The notes beneath the pieces are model-generated. The model saw nothing but the letters and a program-made list of their open reading frames with translations. It was not told the origin of the DNA and did no database searches. This document shows positions 46,131 to 55,635 of a DNA stretch of 64,000 nt, in pieces. A program made the position numbers and the translations under genes. The stretch comes from Asticcacaulis machinosus. Its GTDB lineage: Bacteria > Pseudomonadota > Alphaproteobacteria > Caulobacterales > Caulobacteraceae. The stretch is taken from contig NZ_JAQQKV010000001.1 in NCBI RefSeq assembly GCF_028550435.1, positions 372,001 through 436,000 of the forward strand, written 5' to 3'. The stretch's first letter is position 1; each line of letters starts with the position of its first letter.

Positions 46131-46313
46131 TTAGTCTTTTTTCGGCGTCAGAACCTGACGGCCCTTATACATGCCGGTTTTAAGGTCGACGTGGTGAGGA
46201 CGGCGCAGCTCGCCCGTATCCTTGTCTTCGGTATAGGCATTGGCGCCGAGCGCGTGGTGCGAACGACGCATGTTGCGCCGTGAAGGCGATACTTTCCGCT
46301 TAGGTACGGCCAT
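46131..46313 (-). CDS. rpmF: 50S ribosomal protein L32
   Basis: A 60-residue ribosomal protein. '[20 protein letters not shown]' at the N-terminus is the family signature. There are no Cys, so it is the zinc-independent form usual in alphaproteobacteria. It is transcribed alone, ending at a strong terminator. Confidence 0.97.
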   Translation of the reverse strand: MAVPKRKVSPSRRNMRRSHHALGANAYTEDKDTGELRRPHHVDLKTGMYKGRQVLTPKKD

Positions 46314-46530
46314 TTCCGTCTCTCTTCTTTAAAGTTGTGCTACCGCTTCGTTGCCTTAAGCATCTAACGATATCGCCGAAAGCTTTATGTCCAAGCCCTC
46401 AAGCGCGAATAGGGGAAGGCATCTCTTATGACATGCCAGAAGGCGGGCCTTATGCCTTAAGACGGGCAGATGATCAAGGTCATTTTCACGAATATGGTGA
46501 AAATATCAGGCTTTGTTCATCCAAGCCCTC
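46314..46530. other. Intergenic region rpmF to glycine-zipper gene
   Basis: No convincing gene. A short open frame at 46337-46537 has no family resemblance or ribosome site. The 11-mer TCCAAGCCCTC occurs twice (46390 and 46519). The region should contain the rpmF promoter on the minus strand. Confidence 0.3.
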
Positions 46531-46553
46531 TAAGTGACTTTATAGATCACTTA
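46531..46553 (+). promoter_or_regulatory. 23-bp operator-like palindrome with TATATA box
   Basis: TAAGTGA-N9-TCACTTA is a perfect 7+7 inverted repeat. It abuts TATATA (46552-46557), 110 bp before the glycine-zipper gene. This is the geometry of a dimeric repressor or activator site at a promoter. The regulator is unknown. Confidence 0.4.
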
Positions 46554-46666
46554 TATATAGCACGCCCTATACCATAAACAGGCCATAATCCATTCAGATA
46601 CCGTTCAGGTTCAATGCCGCAGTCTGTTTCCATACTGACACATAACGTCAACGCACGGTGAAGAGT

Positions 46667-47218
46667 ATGGAAACGCAAACACATTCAAAAAACTCATTAA
46701 TACGCCACCTTCCCAAGGCTGCAATTGCTTTAGGTCTGGGCCTCGCGATGGCTCTGCCGTCTGTCGCATCAGCCTACGATGGTTATTGCTACGCCCGCCA
46801 AAGAGAGGCCCAGACAAATGGTACAGTGATTGGCGCCATAGCCGGGGCTGCATTGGGTAGCAATATTGCCGGCCGCGGCGACCGTACCGAAGGCGCCATT
46901 GCGGGCGCTGTGTTAGGTGGCGTGGTCGGCAACAGCGCCGGTCGCAGCAGTGTCGATTGTTACGAAGGCCGCTATTACTCATATGATGATAGCGGCTATT
47001 ACGATCCTCCGCCCCCGCCCCGCGGCTATGTGGCCGTCTATTATAATGACCGCCCGCGCTATGGTTATCGAAACGTCTACCGCGAGCGCTATTACGGCCA
47101 TTATGGGCCACCGCCCCGCGCTTATTACCGTGATCGCGACAGACATGATCGTTACGATCGTCATCATCGCCACGATCGTCATGATCGCGGGCACAGAGGC
47201 CATCGCGACCGCTGGTAA
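46667..47218 (+). CDS. Glycine-zipper 2TM-domain exported protein (paralogue 2)
   Basis: A 183-residue exported protein, starting at the ATG at 46667 (GAAGAG just upstream). The signal peptide ends near 'LPSVASA', and the mature part begins 'YDGYCYARQREAQ'. The glycine zipper is 'GTVIGAIAGAALGSN' and 'GAIAGAVLGGVVGNSAG'. The C-terminus is rich in Tyr, Pro, Arg and His ('YDRHHRHDRHDRGHRG'), a possible metal- or polyanion-binding tail. It is a paralogue of the protein at 9913-10413. Function unknown; envelope location likely. Confidence 0.8.
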   Translation: METQTHSKNSLIRHLPKAAIALGLGLAMALPSVASAYDGYCYARQREAQTNGTVIGAIAGAALGSNIAGRGDRTEGAIAGAVLGGVVGNSAGRSSVDCYEGRYYSYDDSGYYDPPPPPRGYVAVYYNDRPRYGYRNVYRERYYGHYGPPPRAYYRDRDRHDRYDRHHRHDRHDRGHRGHRDRW

Positions 47219-47254
47219 TAAAAACCCGCCTCAAAGAGCGAAGTGTTAGCGCAT

Positions 47255-47290
47255 TAAAAAAGCCGCCCTGTCGTGCAGGGCGGCTTTATT
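47255..47290. terminator. Bidirectional terminator between glycine-zipper gene and rplA
   Basis: AAAGCCGCCCTG / CAGGGCGGCTTT stem with a 5-nt loop, flanked by A- and T-runs, between convergent genes. Confidence 0.92.
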
Positions 47291-47307
47291 TTAGTATTTA
47301 TAAAAAC

Positions 47308-47997
47308 TTAGCCTTGGGCAGAAGCCGTATCAACCTTCACGCCTGGGCCCATAGTTGAAGATAACGAGATCTTGCGAACATAGAGACCCTTGGCACCCGA
47401 CGGACGGGCCTTAACCAAAGCATCAACCAGAGCCTTTACGTTGGCTTCAAGTTGTTCAACCGTAAACGAAACCTTACCCACGCCCGCGTGAACAATACCG
47501 GTCTTTTCAACACGGAATTCAACGGCACCGGACTTGGCGTCCTTAACAGCCTGAGCAACGTTTGGGGTCACTGTGCCGACCTTAGGGTTCGGCATCAGAC
47601 CGCGCGGGCCCAGTACCTTACCCAAGCGACCGACCAGAGCCATCATGTCCGGAGACGCGATAACACGGTCAAAGTCCATGAAGCCGCCCTGAATCTTTTC
47701 GACCAGATCTTCGGCACCGACGACTTCAGCGCCGGCAGCCAGAGCTTCTTCAGCCTTCTTGTCCTTGGCAAACACGGCGACGCGAACGTCCTTACCCGTG
47801 CCGGACGGCAGTTGAACCACACCACGAACCTGTTGGTCAGCGTGACGGGGATCGACGCCGAGGTTAACGGCGATTTCAACCGATTCGTCGAACTTGGCCT
47901 TGGCGTTGGTTTTCACGACGTTCAGGGCGTCGGTGACAGTGTGCAGCTTTACGGAATCAACATCCCAAGCCTTGATGCGCTTTGCAATTTTGGTCAT
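47308..47997 (-). CDS. rplA: 50S ribosomal protein L1
   Basis: A 229-residue L1-stalk protein. 'GKRIKAW..' start region, '[19 protein letters not shown]', '[21 protein letters not shown]' and '[15 protein letters not shown]' match L1. It follows rplK by 11 bp and is terminated by the shared hairpin. In many bacteria L1 represses this operon by binding the leader; I did not find a clear mimic here. Confidence 0.97.
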   Translation of the reverse strand: MTKIAKRIKAWDVDSVKLHTVTDALNVVKTNAKAKFDESVEIAVNLGVDPRHADQQVRGVVQLPSGTGKDVRVAVFAKDKKAEEALAAGAEVVGAEDLVEKIQGGFMDFDRVIASPDMMALVGRLGKVLGPRGLMPNPKVGTVTPNVAQAVKDAKSGAVEFRVEKTGIVHAGVGKVSFTVEQLEANVKALVDALVKARPSGAKGLYVRKISLSSTMGPGVKVDTASAQG

Positions 47998-48008
47998 CAG
48001 AATTCCCC

Positions 48009-48437
48009 TTAATCGACGATCTTCAGACCCATCGAACGGGCAGAGCCCTCGATGATCTTGGCGGCGGAAGCGATGTCGTGAGCCGACAGATCCTTCATCT
48101 TCTTTTCAGCGATTTCACGAAGCTGAGCTTGCGTGATCTGGCCAGCGCTGTCGCGACCGGGCTTGGTCGAACCGGACTTAAGGCCCAGAGCTTGCTTGAT
48201 GAAGAAGGTTGCAGGCGGTGTCTTGGTCACGAAGGTGAACGACTTGTCCTGATAAACCGTGATGATGGTCGGCAGCGGTGTGCCTTTTTCCACGTTTTCA
48301 GTACGCGCGTTGAATTCCTTACAGAAACCCATGATGTTCACGCCGCGTTGACCCAGTGCAGGGCCGATGGGGGGCGAAGGTGTGGCCGAGCCAGCCTTCA
48401 CCTGGAGCTTGATGTAGCCCAGGATTTTCTTAGCCAT
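48009..48437 (-). CDS. rplK: 50S ribosomal protein L11
   Basis: A 142-residue protein starting at the ATG at 48437 ('[16 protein letters not shown]'); the open frame extends 13 codons upstream without support. '[28 protein letters not shown]' is the N-terminal signature (shown in parts by family), and the C-terminus ends '[13 protein letters not shown]'. It forms the GTPase-associated centre. It is separated from nusG by a serine hydrolase gene. Confidence 0.96.
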   Translation of the reverse strand: MAKKILGYIKLQVKAGSATPSPPIGPALGQRGVNIMGFCKEFNARTENVEKGTPLPTIITVYQDKSFTFVTKTPPATFFIKQALGLKSGSTKPGRDSAGQITQAQLREIAEKKMKDLSAHDIASAAKIIEGSARSMGLKIVD

Positions 48438-48567
48438 TAATGTCTCTCCAGATATATAGAGCCGTGGTTCGGGCATCCCCTCCCACGGATTTCAACCGCC
48501 CATCCGAGCGGAAGGCGTGCCTATAGTGCATATAGGACTATGGGGCAACCCCCTTTTTCATAACGCT

Positions 48568-49725
48568 TTAGCGTAGAAATAAGGCAGCCAAGGTTTGCGC
48601 TTTGGCTAACCGGTCAAACCCCACGTCCATCGGCGTATAGTTTGACGTAAGCGCCACAACGATCCCTGTCTCTGGATAGATCAGCAAAAAAGAATAGCCG
48701 CCATTGGCTGTACCGCCATGATGCACAAACGGGCCGTGCTTATCTCCGCCTACGCGGAAACCCAAGGCATAATACTCCGGATTGATCTTGCCATCAGCTA
48801 AAAGCGCCGGGGTCCATAAAGCTTCACGGCTTTTGGGTGTTAGAATATCTCTGGCCACCAAAGCATTCCCGAACCGCACCAGATCGGATGGGGTCGAAAG
48901 ATAGCCCGCACCAGCATATTTATGGCTGGCATTATCTTCCGGTGCCTCGATCAAAGCGCCATTTATCAATAGATAGGGTTTAACCGGTTTTGGGGTCGCA
49001 TCCACTTTATTCTGACGGGTCAACATCATCCCAGCTTGCGTCAGGACTTCGTCGTTTACGATCTGCTCAAACGGTTTATGCGCCGCACGTTCCATAGCTA
49101 ATGCCAGCACCGTGTAGCCATAGGTGCTGTAGTGAAACCCTTTACCTGGCTCAAATAACAAGGGATCATGCTCGACAAAGGCCGCAGCGGTTCGGGTATC
49201 GGGATAAGCTTTAGAATTGAAGCTTTCAGAGATGTCTTGCGAATAATGGCGTACACCTGATTGATGCGAAAGCAACTGCCTGATGGTATAGGTCGCTTTA
49301 CCGTCTGCGAAGTCCGGTACATAGGTGTTCACAGGTTCATCCAACCGGATTTGTCCTTTATCGACCATGCGCATCGCAGCAACCGCCGTTAGGGATTTCG
49401 ATATGCTCCCTATCCGGTAAAGTGTGTTCAGGGTCGCCGGTGCGCGGCCCTTCACGTCGTCATAGCCAATTACGCCTGACCAGACCAATTGACCATTTAC
49501 GCCCACCGCTGCTGAGACTGAAGGTATATTATTTTCAACATACAGCGCTTTAAGCCACGCATCCGCCTCTTTTGCCCCTGCGCCATAATCTGAGCCATGA
49601 GCAACCGACGTGACCTCAGGTATTTCCCCCGGTCGTTTTTCGATAATTGAAAATATGTAAATAGCAGTGAGCGCAATCAGTGACGCTATGACGGCTATTA
49701 AACCGACAACCAACTTCTTAATCAT
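48568..49725 (-). CDS. Beta-lactamase-family serine hydrolase
   Basis: A 385-residue class C-type serine hydrolase (esterase or D,D-peptidase-like). An N-terminal membrane anchor ('LIAVIASLIALTAIYIFSI') places it in the periplasm. The SxxK motif is 'GSISKSLTAV', the second motif is 'YSTYGY' (YxN reads YST), and the third is 'HHGGTANGG'. The true substrate is unknown and resistance cannot be inferred. The gene interrupts the usual nusG-rplK junction. nusG ends in a terminator just upstream. Confidence 0.88.
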   Translation of the reverse strand: MIKKLVVGLIAVIASLIALTAIYIFSIIEKRPGEIPEVTSVAHGSDYGAGAKEADAWLKALYVENNIPSVSAAVGVNGQLVWSGVIGYDDVKGRAPATLNTLYRIGSISKSLTAVAAMRMVDKGQIRLDEPVNTYVPDFADGKATYTIRQLLSHQSGVRHYSQDISESFNSKAYPDTRTAAAFVEHDPLLFEPGKGFHYSTYGYTVLALAMERAAHKPFEQIVNDEVLTQAGMMLTRQNKVDATPKPVKPYLLINGALIEAPEDNASHKYAGAGYLSTPSDLVRFGNALVARDILTPKSREALWTPALLADGKINPEYYALGFRVGGDKHGPFVHHGGTANGGYSFLLIYPETGIVVALTSNYTPMDVGFDRLAKAQTLAALFLR

Positions 49726-49782
49726 CCCCGCCCCGTTTTTTTATAATATGCGCGAAAACTTACCAGTCACCCACAATCGGAA

Positions 49783-49817
49783 CAACAAAAAAGCGCTCCG
49801 GCTACCCGAAGCGCTTT
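49783..49817 (-). terminator. Terminator of secE-nusG
   Basis: AAAGCGCT / AGCGCTTT stem with a 12-nt loop and a following T-run on the minus strand, 22 bp after the nusG stop. Confidence 0.85.
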
Positions 49818-49839
49818 AAAGCTGCGTATGCAACTATAA

Positions 49840-50412
49840 TTAAGCGGTCTTTTCGACCTGTGAGAACTCAAGATCAACGGGCGTGGCGCGTCCGAAGATC
49901 GAGACAGACACCTTAAGGCGGGCATGTTCCTGATCGACGCTTTCGACCACACCGTCAAAGCTGGCGAACGGGCCGTCGATGACCTTGATCTTTTCGCCGA
50001 TATCGAATGACAGAACCACCTTGGGCTTTTCGGCCGCAACATCGGCCGTACCAATAATGCGCTGCACTTCTTTTTCGGTAACCGGGATCGGTTTTTGGCC
50101 GGAGCCTAAGAAGCCCGTGACCTTGGGTGTGTTCTTGACGAGGTGATAAGCCTCATCGGTCATTTCCATCTTCACCAGCACATAACCGGGGAAGAACTTG
50201 CGTTCGCTGTTGAACTTACGACCGCGACGGATTTCGACCACATCTTCGGTGGGCACCAGAATTTCAGAGAACTTGTCTTCAAGCCCCTGCGACTTGGCCT
50301 GATCACGCAGAGATTCAGCCACCTTCTTCTCGAAGTTTGAATAGGCGTGAACGATGTACCACTTATGGCGCGGATTCGGAGCCAGGGCAGCGTCGAGTGT
50401 GTCATTTGCCAT
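49840..50412 (-). CDS. nusG: Transcription termination/antitermination factor NusG
   Basis: A 190-residue NusG. The NGN domain (1-120) begins 'WYIVHAYSNFEKKVAESL' and includes 'ERKFFPGYVLVKMEMTD'. The KOW domain is 'GEKIKVIDGPFASFDGVVESVD'. It binds RNA polymerase and links it to Rho or ribosomes. It follows secE by 12 bp. The N-terminal ten residues ('NDTLDAALAPNP') are a short extension. Confidence 0.97.
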   Translation of the reverse strand: MANDTLDAALAPNPRHKWYIVHAYSNFEKKVAESLRDQAKSQGLEDKFSEILVPTEDVVEIRRGRKFNSERKFFPGYVLVKMEMTDEAYHLVKNTPKVTGFLGSGQKPIPVTEKEVQRIIGTADVAAEKPKVVLSFDIGEKIKVIDGPFASFDGVVESVDQEHARLKVSVSIFGRATPVDLEFSQVEKTA

Positions 50413-50424
50413 GAGCGATGGTCC

Positions 50425-50751
50425 TTATCTACCGATGTTCGTCAGCCAACTGACGCTGAAGCCCAAAATACCGTCAACCACAAAGAAGAATGCCGCAGCG
50501 ACAACCACCATGATCAAAACCATGACGGTCGTGATCCAGGTTTCCTTGCGCGACGTCCAGGTGATCTTACGGGCTTCCTGACGGACTTCCTGAATGAATT
50601 TGGCCGGGCTGGTCTTTTTCTTTGGTGTCACTGGTGCCGAAGACGCGCTCGTCCCTGCGCCTTGCGCAGACATCTGGGGCTTGGCCACATCCACAGCGCC
50701 TGACTTAGCCGGCGATACCGTGGGGGTCTTCGAGGTAGGTTTCTTCGCCAT
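50425..50751 (-). CDS. secE: Preprotein translocase subunit SecE
   Basis: A 108-residue SecE. A Ser/Thr/Pro/Lys-rich N-terminus of about 48 residues precedes the conserved 'FIQEVRQEARKITWTSRKET' amphipathic helix and one membrane span ('MVLIMVVVAAAFFFVVDGIL'). It stabilises SecY. It lies 71 bp downstream of tRNA-Trp and directly upstream of nusG, the standard order. Confidence 0.95.
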   Translation of the reverse strand: MAKKPTSKTPTVSPAKSGAVDVAKPQMSAQGAGTSASSAPVTPKKKTSPAKFIQEVRQEARKITWTSRKETWITTVMVLIMVVVAAAFFFVVDGILGFSVSWLTNIGR

Positions 50752-50821
50752 AAGAATCGACGTTCCGACTTCTGAACAACAAAACGGAGGCCCAAAATAT
50801 CGTTTTGAGCCTCAAAAAAAG

Positions 50822-50897
50822 TGGCAGGGGCAGAGGGACTCGAACCCACGACTTCCGGTTTTGGAGACCGGCGCTCTACCAGCTGAGCTATACCCCT
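50822..50897 (-). tRNA. tRNA-Trp(CCA)
   Basis: Acceptor AGGGGTA / TGCCCCT, anticodon loop CTCCAAA (anticodon CCA), T-arm GTGGG-TTCGAGT-CCCTC, discriminator G and encoded CCA (50822-50824). Its place before secE is conserved in many proteobacteria. Confidence 0.96.
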
Positions 50898-51112
50898 ATG
50901 TTAGTGACATATCGTGTGCAAACTGGACGCTTGCAAGATATGCCGGGCACTTAGAATCTCAGTTATCACGACAACTTTCGACCCTTAAGAGCCGTGCGGT
51001 GTATCAGCGCTTAACGCCAAGGGCAAGGGGGTTTGCAGCTTTGAACTTGATTTTATTGTGGTCAATCATCAGTTGCCCAAGCTTAATTGCATTAGGCTTA
51101 ATTGCCCCGGCC

Positions 51113-51982
51113 TCAGTTACCAAGACTTATGTTGCCTGAGCCCATCACGGAGCGCTGTATGCGGCCTGTGACCTTTTTGAGGTAAACATTTCCGGAACCG
51201 ACAATACTTATGTCAACATCCTTAACCGTACCGCCGTAATGAAGCTTACCCGAACCGGCGATATTGAGTTCAAGCTTAGGGGACGCACCATCCACGACCT
51301 TGACATTACCTGAGCCCGCAATGGCAATTTCACCAGGGCCGTTAAGCCGCAACACCGCGATGTCGCCATTCCCGCCAATCGCCGCTTCGAGTTTGGTGAT
51401 ATTGCCCGCTCTCACCGTACCTGAGCCGCCAATGGCGATACTGGCCGAACGCGCATCACCAATTGTGATATCTCCCGAACCGCCGATGCTGATGTCAGCC
51501 GTCTCAGCGACATGACCGGCATGCCATGTCCCGCAACCGGCGACCGACAATTCCAGACGTTGCGCCGTTCCCATTTCTCCGTAAACGCCACCGTTTGAGT
51601 TGATGACAACATCCGCAGGCATTTTAACATATATAACCGGCAGGTCTTTGACCGAAACCTTGGTTCCCCCCACGCCACCGAACGTCACGTCCCCGTCCTG
51701 ACCATTAACACAGCGAATAGATTTGGATTTAAGTCCACCATCCGCGATCAAAGAATTTCCGGACGTTCTAACCATGATCTTGGGGACACTGGACGAGCCA
51801 TAGGCGACTTTGAGATCAATATCGCTGCGCCCGGAATCGGGCACGATGACAACTCGGGCCACCATATTGCGTAAATCAAGTTCGGTTGCCATCAGGGCAT
51901 TAGCGGGTGCCGCTGTGGCCGCGATGACAAGTCCTGAAATCAGACTTGCCGCAGTATAAGCGACCATATAGGTTTGGGTCAT
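51113..51982 (-). CDS. DUF2807 (GIN-domain) exported repeat protein
   Basis: A 289-residue exported protein with a signal peptide ending near 'ANALMATELD'. The second half is a row of short glycine repeats at about 19-residue spacing ('GGSGDI', 'GGSGTV', 'GGNGDI', 'AGSGNV', 'AGSGKL', 'VGSGNV', 'MGSGNI'), typical of the DUF2807 beta-helix. Such proteins are thought to be surface or periplasmic; function is unknown. It stands between tRNA-Trp and the S9 peptidase, in the accessory block inside the tuf-secE cluster. Confidence 0.85.
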   Translation of the reverse strand: MTQTYMVAYTAASLISGLVIAATAAPANALMATELDLRNMVARVVIVPDSGRSDIDLKVAYGSSSVPKIMVRTSGNSLIADGGLKSKSIRCVNGQDGDVTFGGVGGTKVSVKDLPVIYVKMPADVVINSNGGVYGEMGTAQRLELSVAGCGTWHAGHVAETADISIGGSGDITIGDARSASIAIGGSGTVRAGNITKLEAAIGGNGDIAVLRLNGPGEIAIAGSGNVKVVDGASPKLELNIAGSGKLHYGGTVKDVDISIVGSGNVYLKKVTGRIQRSVMGSGNISLGN

Positions 51983-52087
51983 TTACGCTTTCCAGACAAC
52001 ATTTTGAGCACAGCTAAACAGGCCGCAAACCAATTGTGTGACCTGCGGTCGCCAAAAACAACTTAATTACTTGTCATGAAAGGATTG

Positions 52088-54295
52088 TCACGGTTTCAGC
52101 TTGCGCTCAAAGAAGTCCAGATAAAGCCGATAGCGGAATAGATTTTTAGCATTACCCCGGACACCGTGACGTTCACCGGGATAAAGCATAAGTTCAAACG
52201 GTATGGATTTTTGCTGTAAAGCATCGATTACGCGGGTCGAATTCGCCAGAACAACATTATCATCGGCCATACCGTGCATCAGTAGCAGACTGTTAGGTTT
52301 AAGATTATCCAGTCGGTTTACAACATCGTATTTCGCATAGTTTTCAGCATTGGTCTGTGGCGTAGACATGTAGCGCTCAGTATAGGCTGTATCGTACAGC
52401 CCCCACTCTGTCGGAGGGGCGCCAGCAGCACCTGCAACAAACGGCGTATCCTTGGCGGTTAAGGCCATCAGGGTGACAAATCCGCCTTGGGACCACCCCA
52501 TCATGCCGATGCGTTTGCCATCAACATAAGGCAAGGTTTTCAACCAGTTGGCACCCAATATCTGATCATCTATATCTGGCCCGCCGAATTGCTTATAAAT
52601 GGCACGCTCAAACGCTACCGAGCGATTGGGCGTACCGCGGTTATCAAGCGAAAAGACAATATAGCCTGCCTCCTGAAAGAGACGATCTGCCGGGTTGACC
52701 CACGTCCTTTGCACCATAGCCTTAGCCGGCCCGCCATAGATGGAGACAATGACCGGATATTTCCTCGATGGATCGAAGCTCTTGGGTTTCAGCATCGACC
52801 AGTGCATGTCCTGACCGTCTGAGGCTTTCAATGTGCCAAATTCAGGTGGGGAATACTCATTTTTGAACGCAAAGTATGGATGATTTGGATCTAACGCATT
52901 TTCCTCGATCCAGCGGATCAGCTTGCCCTGCGCATCATAAAGCCCTGTTTGCGAAGGTGTCTCCGGATCGGAATAGGTACCAATAAATACTCTGCCGCCG
53001 TCAGACACAGATGTAGCCCACCAACCGCCCGCAGAGGTTACCGCGATTGGAGTTTTCGGTGCTTTGTAACTCACTTTATAAAGGCGGTTTTCGATTGGTG
53101 TGTCTTTGGATGCTTCAAACCATATGTCTCCAGTCGCCTCATTAACAGAGGCAATATGGTCGACCGGCCAGTCACCTTTGGTAACTTGATGGATCAGTTT
53201 GCCATCAACTCCGTAAAGATAGATGTGGTTGCTGCCATCGACCTCGGAGGCCCACAAAAAGCCACCGTCTTTCAGAGGGCGGAAATCGTTATTGAGATCA
53301 ATCCAGCTATCGGATGCTTCCGACAAAAGCACGGACGAAACACCGGTTAACGGGTCGACCTTCAGCAGATCAAGACGTTGCTGATTACGACTTAAGCGCT
53401 GCACATAAAGGGTCTTGCCATCTGCCGCCCAGTTAACACGCGCCAGATAAATATCGTTATTATCACCCAGATCGACCTTGATCGCTTCACCGTTCAGGGT
53501 TTTGACGTAGAGTTCAACGACTGCGTTCTTAGTTCCCGCCTTTGGATAGCGCTGCTCAATCAGTTTGAACGCCGATCCGCCGATTTCAATGCGCGGCACG
53601 ATATCGACCTGGCTTTCATCAACCTTGGCATAGGCGATGCGGGCGCTGTCCGGCGACCACCAATAGCCTGTGTAGCGGCCCAGTTCCTCCTGCGCGATAA
53701 ATTCAGCCACCCCATAGCTCACCGCCCCCTCACCTTTGGGTGTAATGGCCGCCTCAACGCCAGACGCCATATCTTTCACGAAAAGAGTATTGGCGCGCAC
53801 ATAAGACAGATGCTTGCCCGATGGGCTAAGCTTGGCATCGACTTCATCGTCAGGTGTGTTGGTGACCTGTGTGATTTTGCGACTGGCCCGATCGACACGG
53901 TAAATGTCGCCGTCCAGCGGCACCAGAATAGACTTTGACGACGCATCCCAATCGTAAGCCACCACACCACGCGCCGACACGCGCATACGCTCACGGCGGG
54001 CTTTTTCGGCTTCGGACAACACTTTGCTTGCAGATGACAATTGATCAGCATCAACTATCACATAGGGCGTCCCGCCCTTAACCGGCACAGCCCATAAATC
54101 CTGCACCTGAGCATTACTGGCCTTGGGTTTTAGCCATGTCAGCATTTCACCATCGGGAGATAATTTAGCACCGACTGCTTTTGGGCCGGACAACGCCGGA
54201 TCAGAAAACACGCGCTCCGGTGTCAGGATTTCCGCCTGCGCACTTACCGCCAAACACAATATCCACGCCGACACGCCAAACCGTAATACTGACAT
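52088..54295 (-). CDS. S9-family peptidase (dipeptidyl peptidase IV-like)
   Basis: A 735-residue exported prolyl-type serine peptidase. A signal peptide (1-22) leads into a beta-propeller (about 30-480), which includes the 'AEFIAQEELGRYTGYWWSPD' Glu pair that binds the substrate N-terminus in DPP IV. The C-terminal hydrolase has the nucleophile 'GMMGWSQGGFVTL', Asp in 'HGMADDNVV' and His in 'GERHGVRG'. It should release Xaa-Pro dipeptides in the periplasm. It has no operon partner. Confidence 0.92.
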   Translation of the reverse strand: MSVLRFGVSAWILCLAVSAQAEILTPERVFSDPALSGPKAVGAKLSPDGEMLTWLKPKASNAQVQDLWAVPVKGGTPYVIVDADQLSSASKVLSEAEKARRERMRVSARGVVAYDWDASSKSILVPLDGDIYRVDRASRKITQVTNTPDDEVDAKLSPSGKHLSYVRANTLFVKDMASGVEAAITPKGEGAVSYGVAEFIAQEELGRYTGYWWSPDSARIAYAKVDESQVDIVPRIEIGGSAFKLIEQRYPKAGTKNAVVELYVKTLNGEAIKVDLGDNNDIYLARVNWAADGKTLYVQRLSRNQQRLDLLKVDPLTGVSSVLLSEASDSWIDLNNDFRPLKDGGFLWASEVDGSNHIYLYGVDGKLIHQVTKGDWPVDHIASVNEATGDIWFEASKDTPIENRLYKVSYKAPKTPIAVTSAGGWWATSVSDGGRVFIGTYSDPETPSQTGLYDAQGKLIRWIEENALDPNHPYFAFKNEYSPPEFGTLKASDGQDMHWSMLKPKSFDPSRKYPVIVSIYGGPAKAMVQRTWVNPADRLFQEAGYIVFSLDNRGTPNRSVAFERAIYKQFGGPDIDDQILGANWLKTLPYVDGKRIGMMGWSQGGFVTLMALTAKDTPFVAGAAGAPPTEWGLYDTAYTERYMSTPQTNAENYAKYDVVNRLDNLKPNSLLLMHGMADDNVVLANSTRVIDALQQKSIPFELMLYPGERHGVRGNAKNLFRYRLYLDFFERKLKP

Positions 54296-54385
54296 TTATA
54301 ACCCCAAAGTCTAACTCATCAGGACGCTAACGGGTGCCCATAACGAACGTCAAGATTATAGAGCCTCGCACCTCAAAAAGTTACC

Positions 54386-55540
54386 TCAGAAACCAGCATA
54401 GGTGCCGCGGAACAGCAATTCGGGCAACACGATTGAAACCGCCATACTCACCGACAAACGGCTGCGCTTTATGGCCCTGCGCACGATCTGCCATCCGCCA
54501 TGTAATTGCCCGCTGAGTTTCAATTCGCACGCGCGGACTATGCGTAAACGCCGCATCAATTGCGCACGTAGCCCATTCATGCGACTTACAGATTGATTTC
54601 GGGAGGGGGCCGCCGTCACATGCCCTTCCCAACATGGCTCAGAATGTGTGGTTAGTGGCGATTTGTAGGCTTCGTCTCCACAGCCAAAATCTACGCGCTT
54701 TACGTGACCTTCCACCGCTTTCATAATATCCAGCGTCATCAAAATGCCTACGCCATAGCGCGCAAAGGCCGGATCATAGCCCGGAAACCATAGGTGCAGG
54801 CCGCTACCACTTTTCAAGGCGACCTCAACCGCGATGATGCGCTCACCGTGCCTGTAAACACCGGCCATGAGACCGAAATCATTGTCTTTTTGTTTTGCCA
54901 ACGCCTGCAACATATCGACGGTCCAGCCACAGGCGAACACATCATGCAGCCCGCTTTGGCGATACTGGCTTCGCTTGCAATCAACAATCCATTTTAGAAT
55001 TTCCGATGTGACCGGCTCCCAACTAAAGATAAGGTCAGGATAGTCCTTGTTCAAATTGCGGCGGCAACGCTCGGAGTTGCGGAAAACCTTTTTGTGCTGC
55101 TCGTAATTGGTGCGGAAATAGGTTTCAAAACCTGCAGATAAATCGGCATACAGACGCTTTTGAGGTCGCGGGTTTTCACATGGAGTGGAGCCGTCAATTA
55201 ATCCCTGAAACTCAAAGCGCCGTGCTTTCAAAAGACAAACCAGATCGCTCAAATCGATATTTTCAACGGAAATTACGGCCTGAAAATCCGTCAGGGGTGC
55301 TGCAAAGGCCTGAATTATGCGACCACGCTTTTGAAAAGGAAAGAAACCCAGCAGCCGGTCACCGCCATATAGTCTGGCTATGAAGGCATGGGGAACGACC
55401 TTTGCGATAGCCTGAAAATACCGAACATCAAAATAAGGCCCCCAAAGTTCAGGTCTTTGTTTGAGGCATTGTGCCCAAAGTGCCAAATCCGCCACATTTA
55501 GCTGATCAGTGGTTATGACTTCGATATGACTTAAATTCAT
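54386..55540 (-). CDS. BioF2-like/FemAB-type GNAT acyltransferase
   Basis: A 384-residue protein with the double-GNAT fold of the BioF2-like (CelD) acetyltransferases found near exopolysaccharide and cellulose genes. Visible signatures are 'FRNSERCRRNLNKDYPDLIF' in the middle (the family's helix 'kRnrRrl'), 'AVEVALKSGSGLHLWFPGYDPAFARYGVGILMTLDIM' in parts, and 'VKRVDFGCGDEAYKS'. The C-terminus is basic. Its partner and acceptor are unknown. It lies just downstream of tuf's terminator. Confidence 0.75.
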   Translation of the reverse strand: MNLSHIEVITTDQLNVADLALWAQCLKQRPELWGPYFDVRYFQAIAKVVPHAFIARLYGGDRLLGFFPFQKRGRIIQAFAAPLTDFQAVISVENIDLSDLVCLLKARRFEFQGLIDGSTPCENPRPQKRLYADLSAGFETYFRTNYEQHKKVFRNSERCRRNLNKDYPDLIFSWEPVTSEILKWIVDCKRSQYRQSGLHDVFACGWTVDMLQALAKQKDNDFGLMAGVYRHGERIIAVEVALKSGSGLHLWFPGYDPAFARYGVGILMTLDIMKAVEGHVKRVDFGCGDEAYKSPLTTHSEPCWEGHVTAAPSRNQSVSRMNGLRAQLMRRLRIVRACELKLSGQLHGGWQIVRRAIKRSRLSVSMAVSIVLPELLFRGTYAGF

Positions 55541-55635
55541 GCGGTCGGTTCCTGCCCCATTAACCTGATTTTTCGCCGCTCTTTTCTGTTAGCTTCATTA
55601 GTTTAATATTTTGCAAGCCGTTACAACCACGCAAA

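Noticed and set aside
46337-46537. Short open frame of 66 residues between rpmF and the glycine-zipper gene
   Set aside because: No ribosome site, no similarity, and it runs into the palindrome that looks regulatory.
46611-47234. A 207-residue minus-strand frame opposite the glycine-zipper gene
   Set aside because: It is rich in His, Arg, Asn and Gly as a mirror of the Tyr/Arg/His-rich tail, while the plus frame has a signal peptide and zipper.
51264-51515. Antisense repeats in the GIN-domain gene taken as a DNA repeat array
   Set aside because: The periodicity comes from the repeated 'GSG' protein motif; the nucleotide copies are not alike enough to be a DNA repeat.
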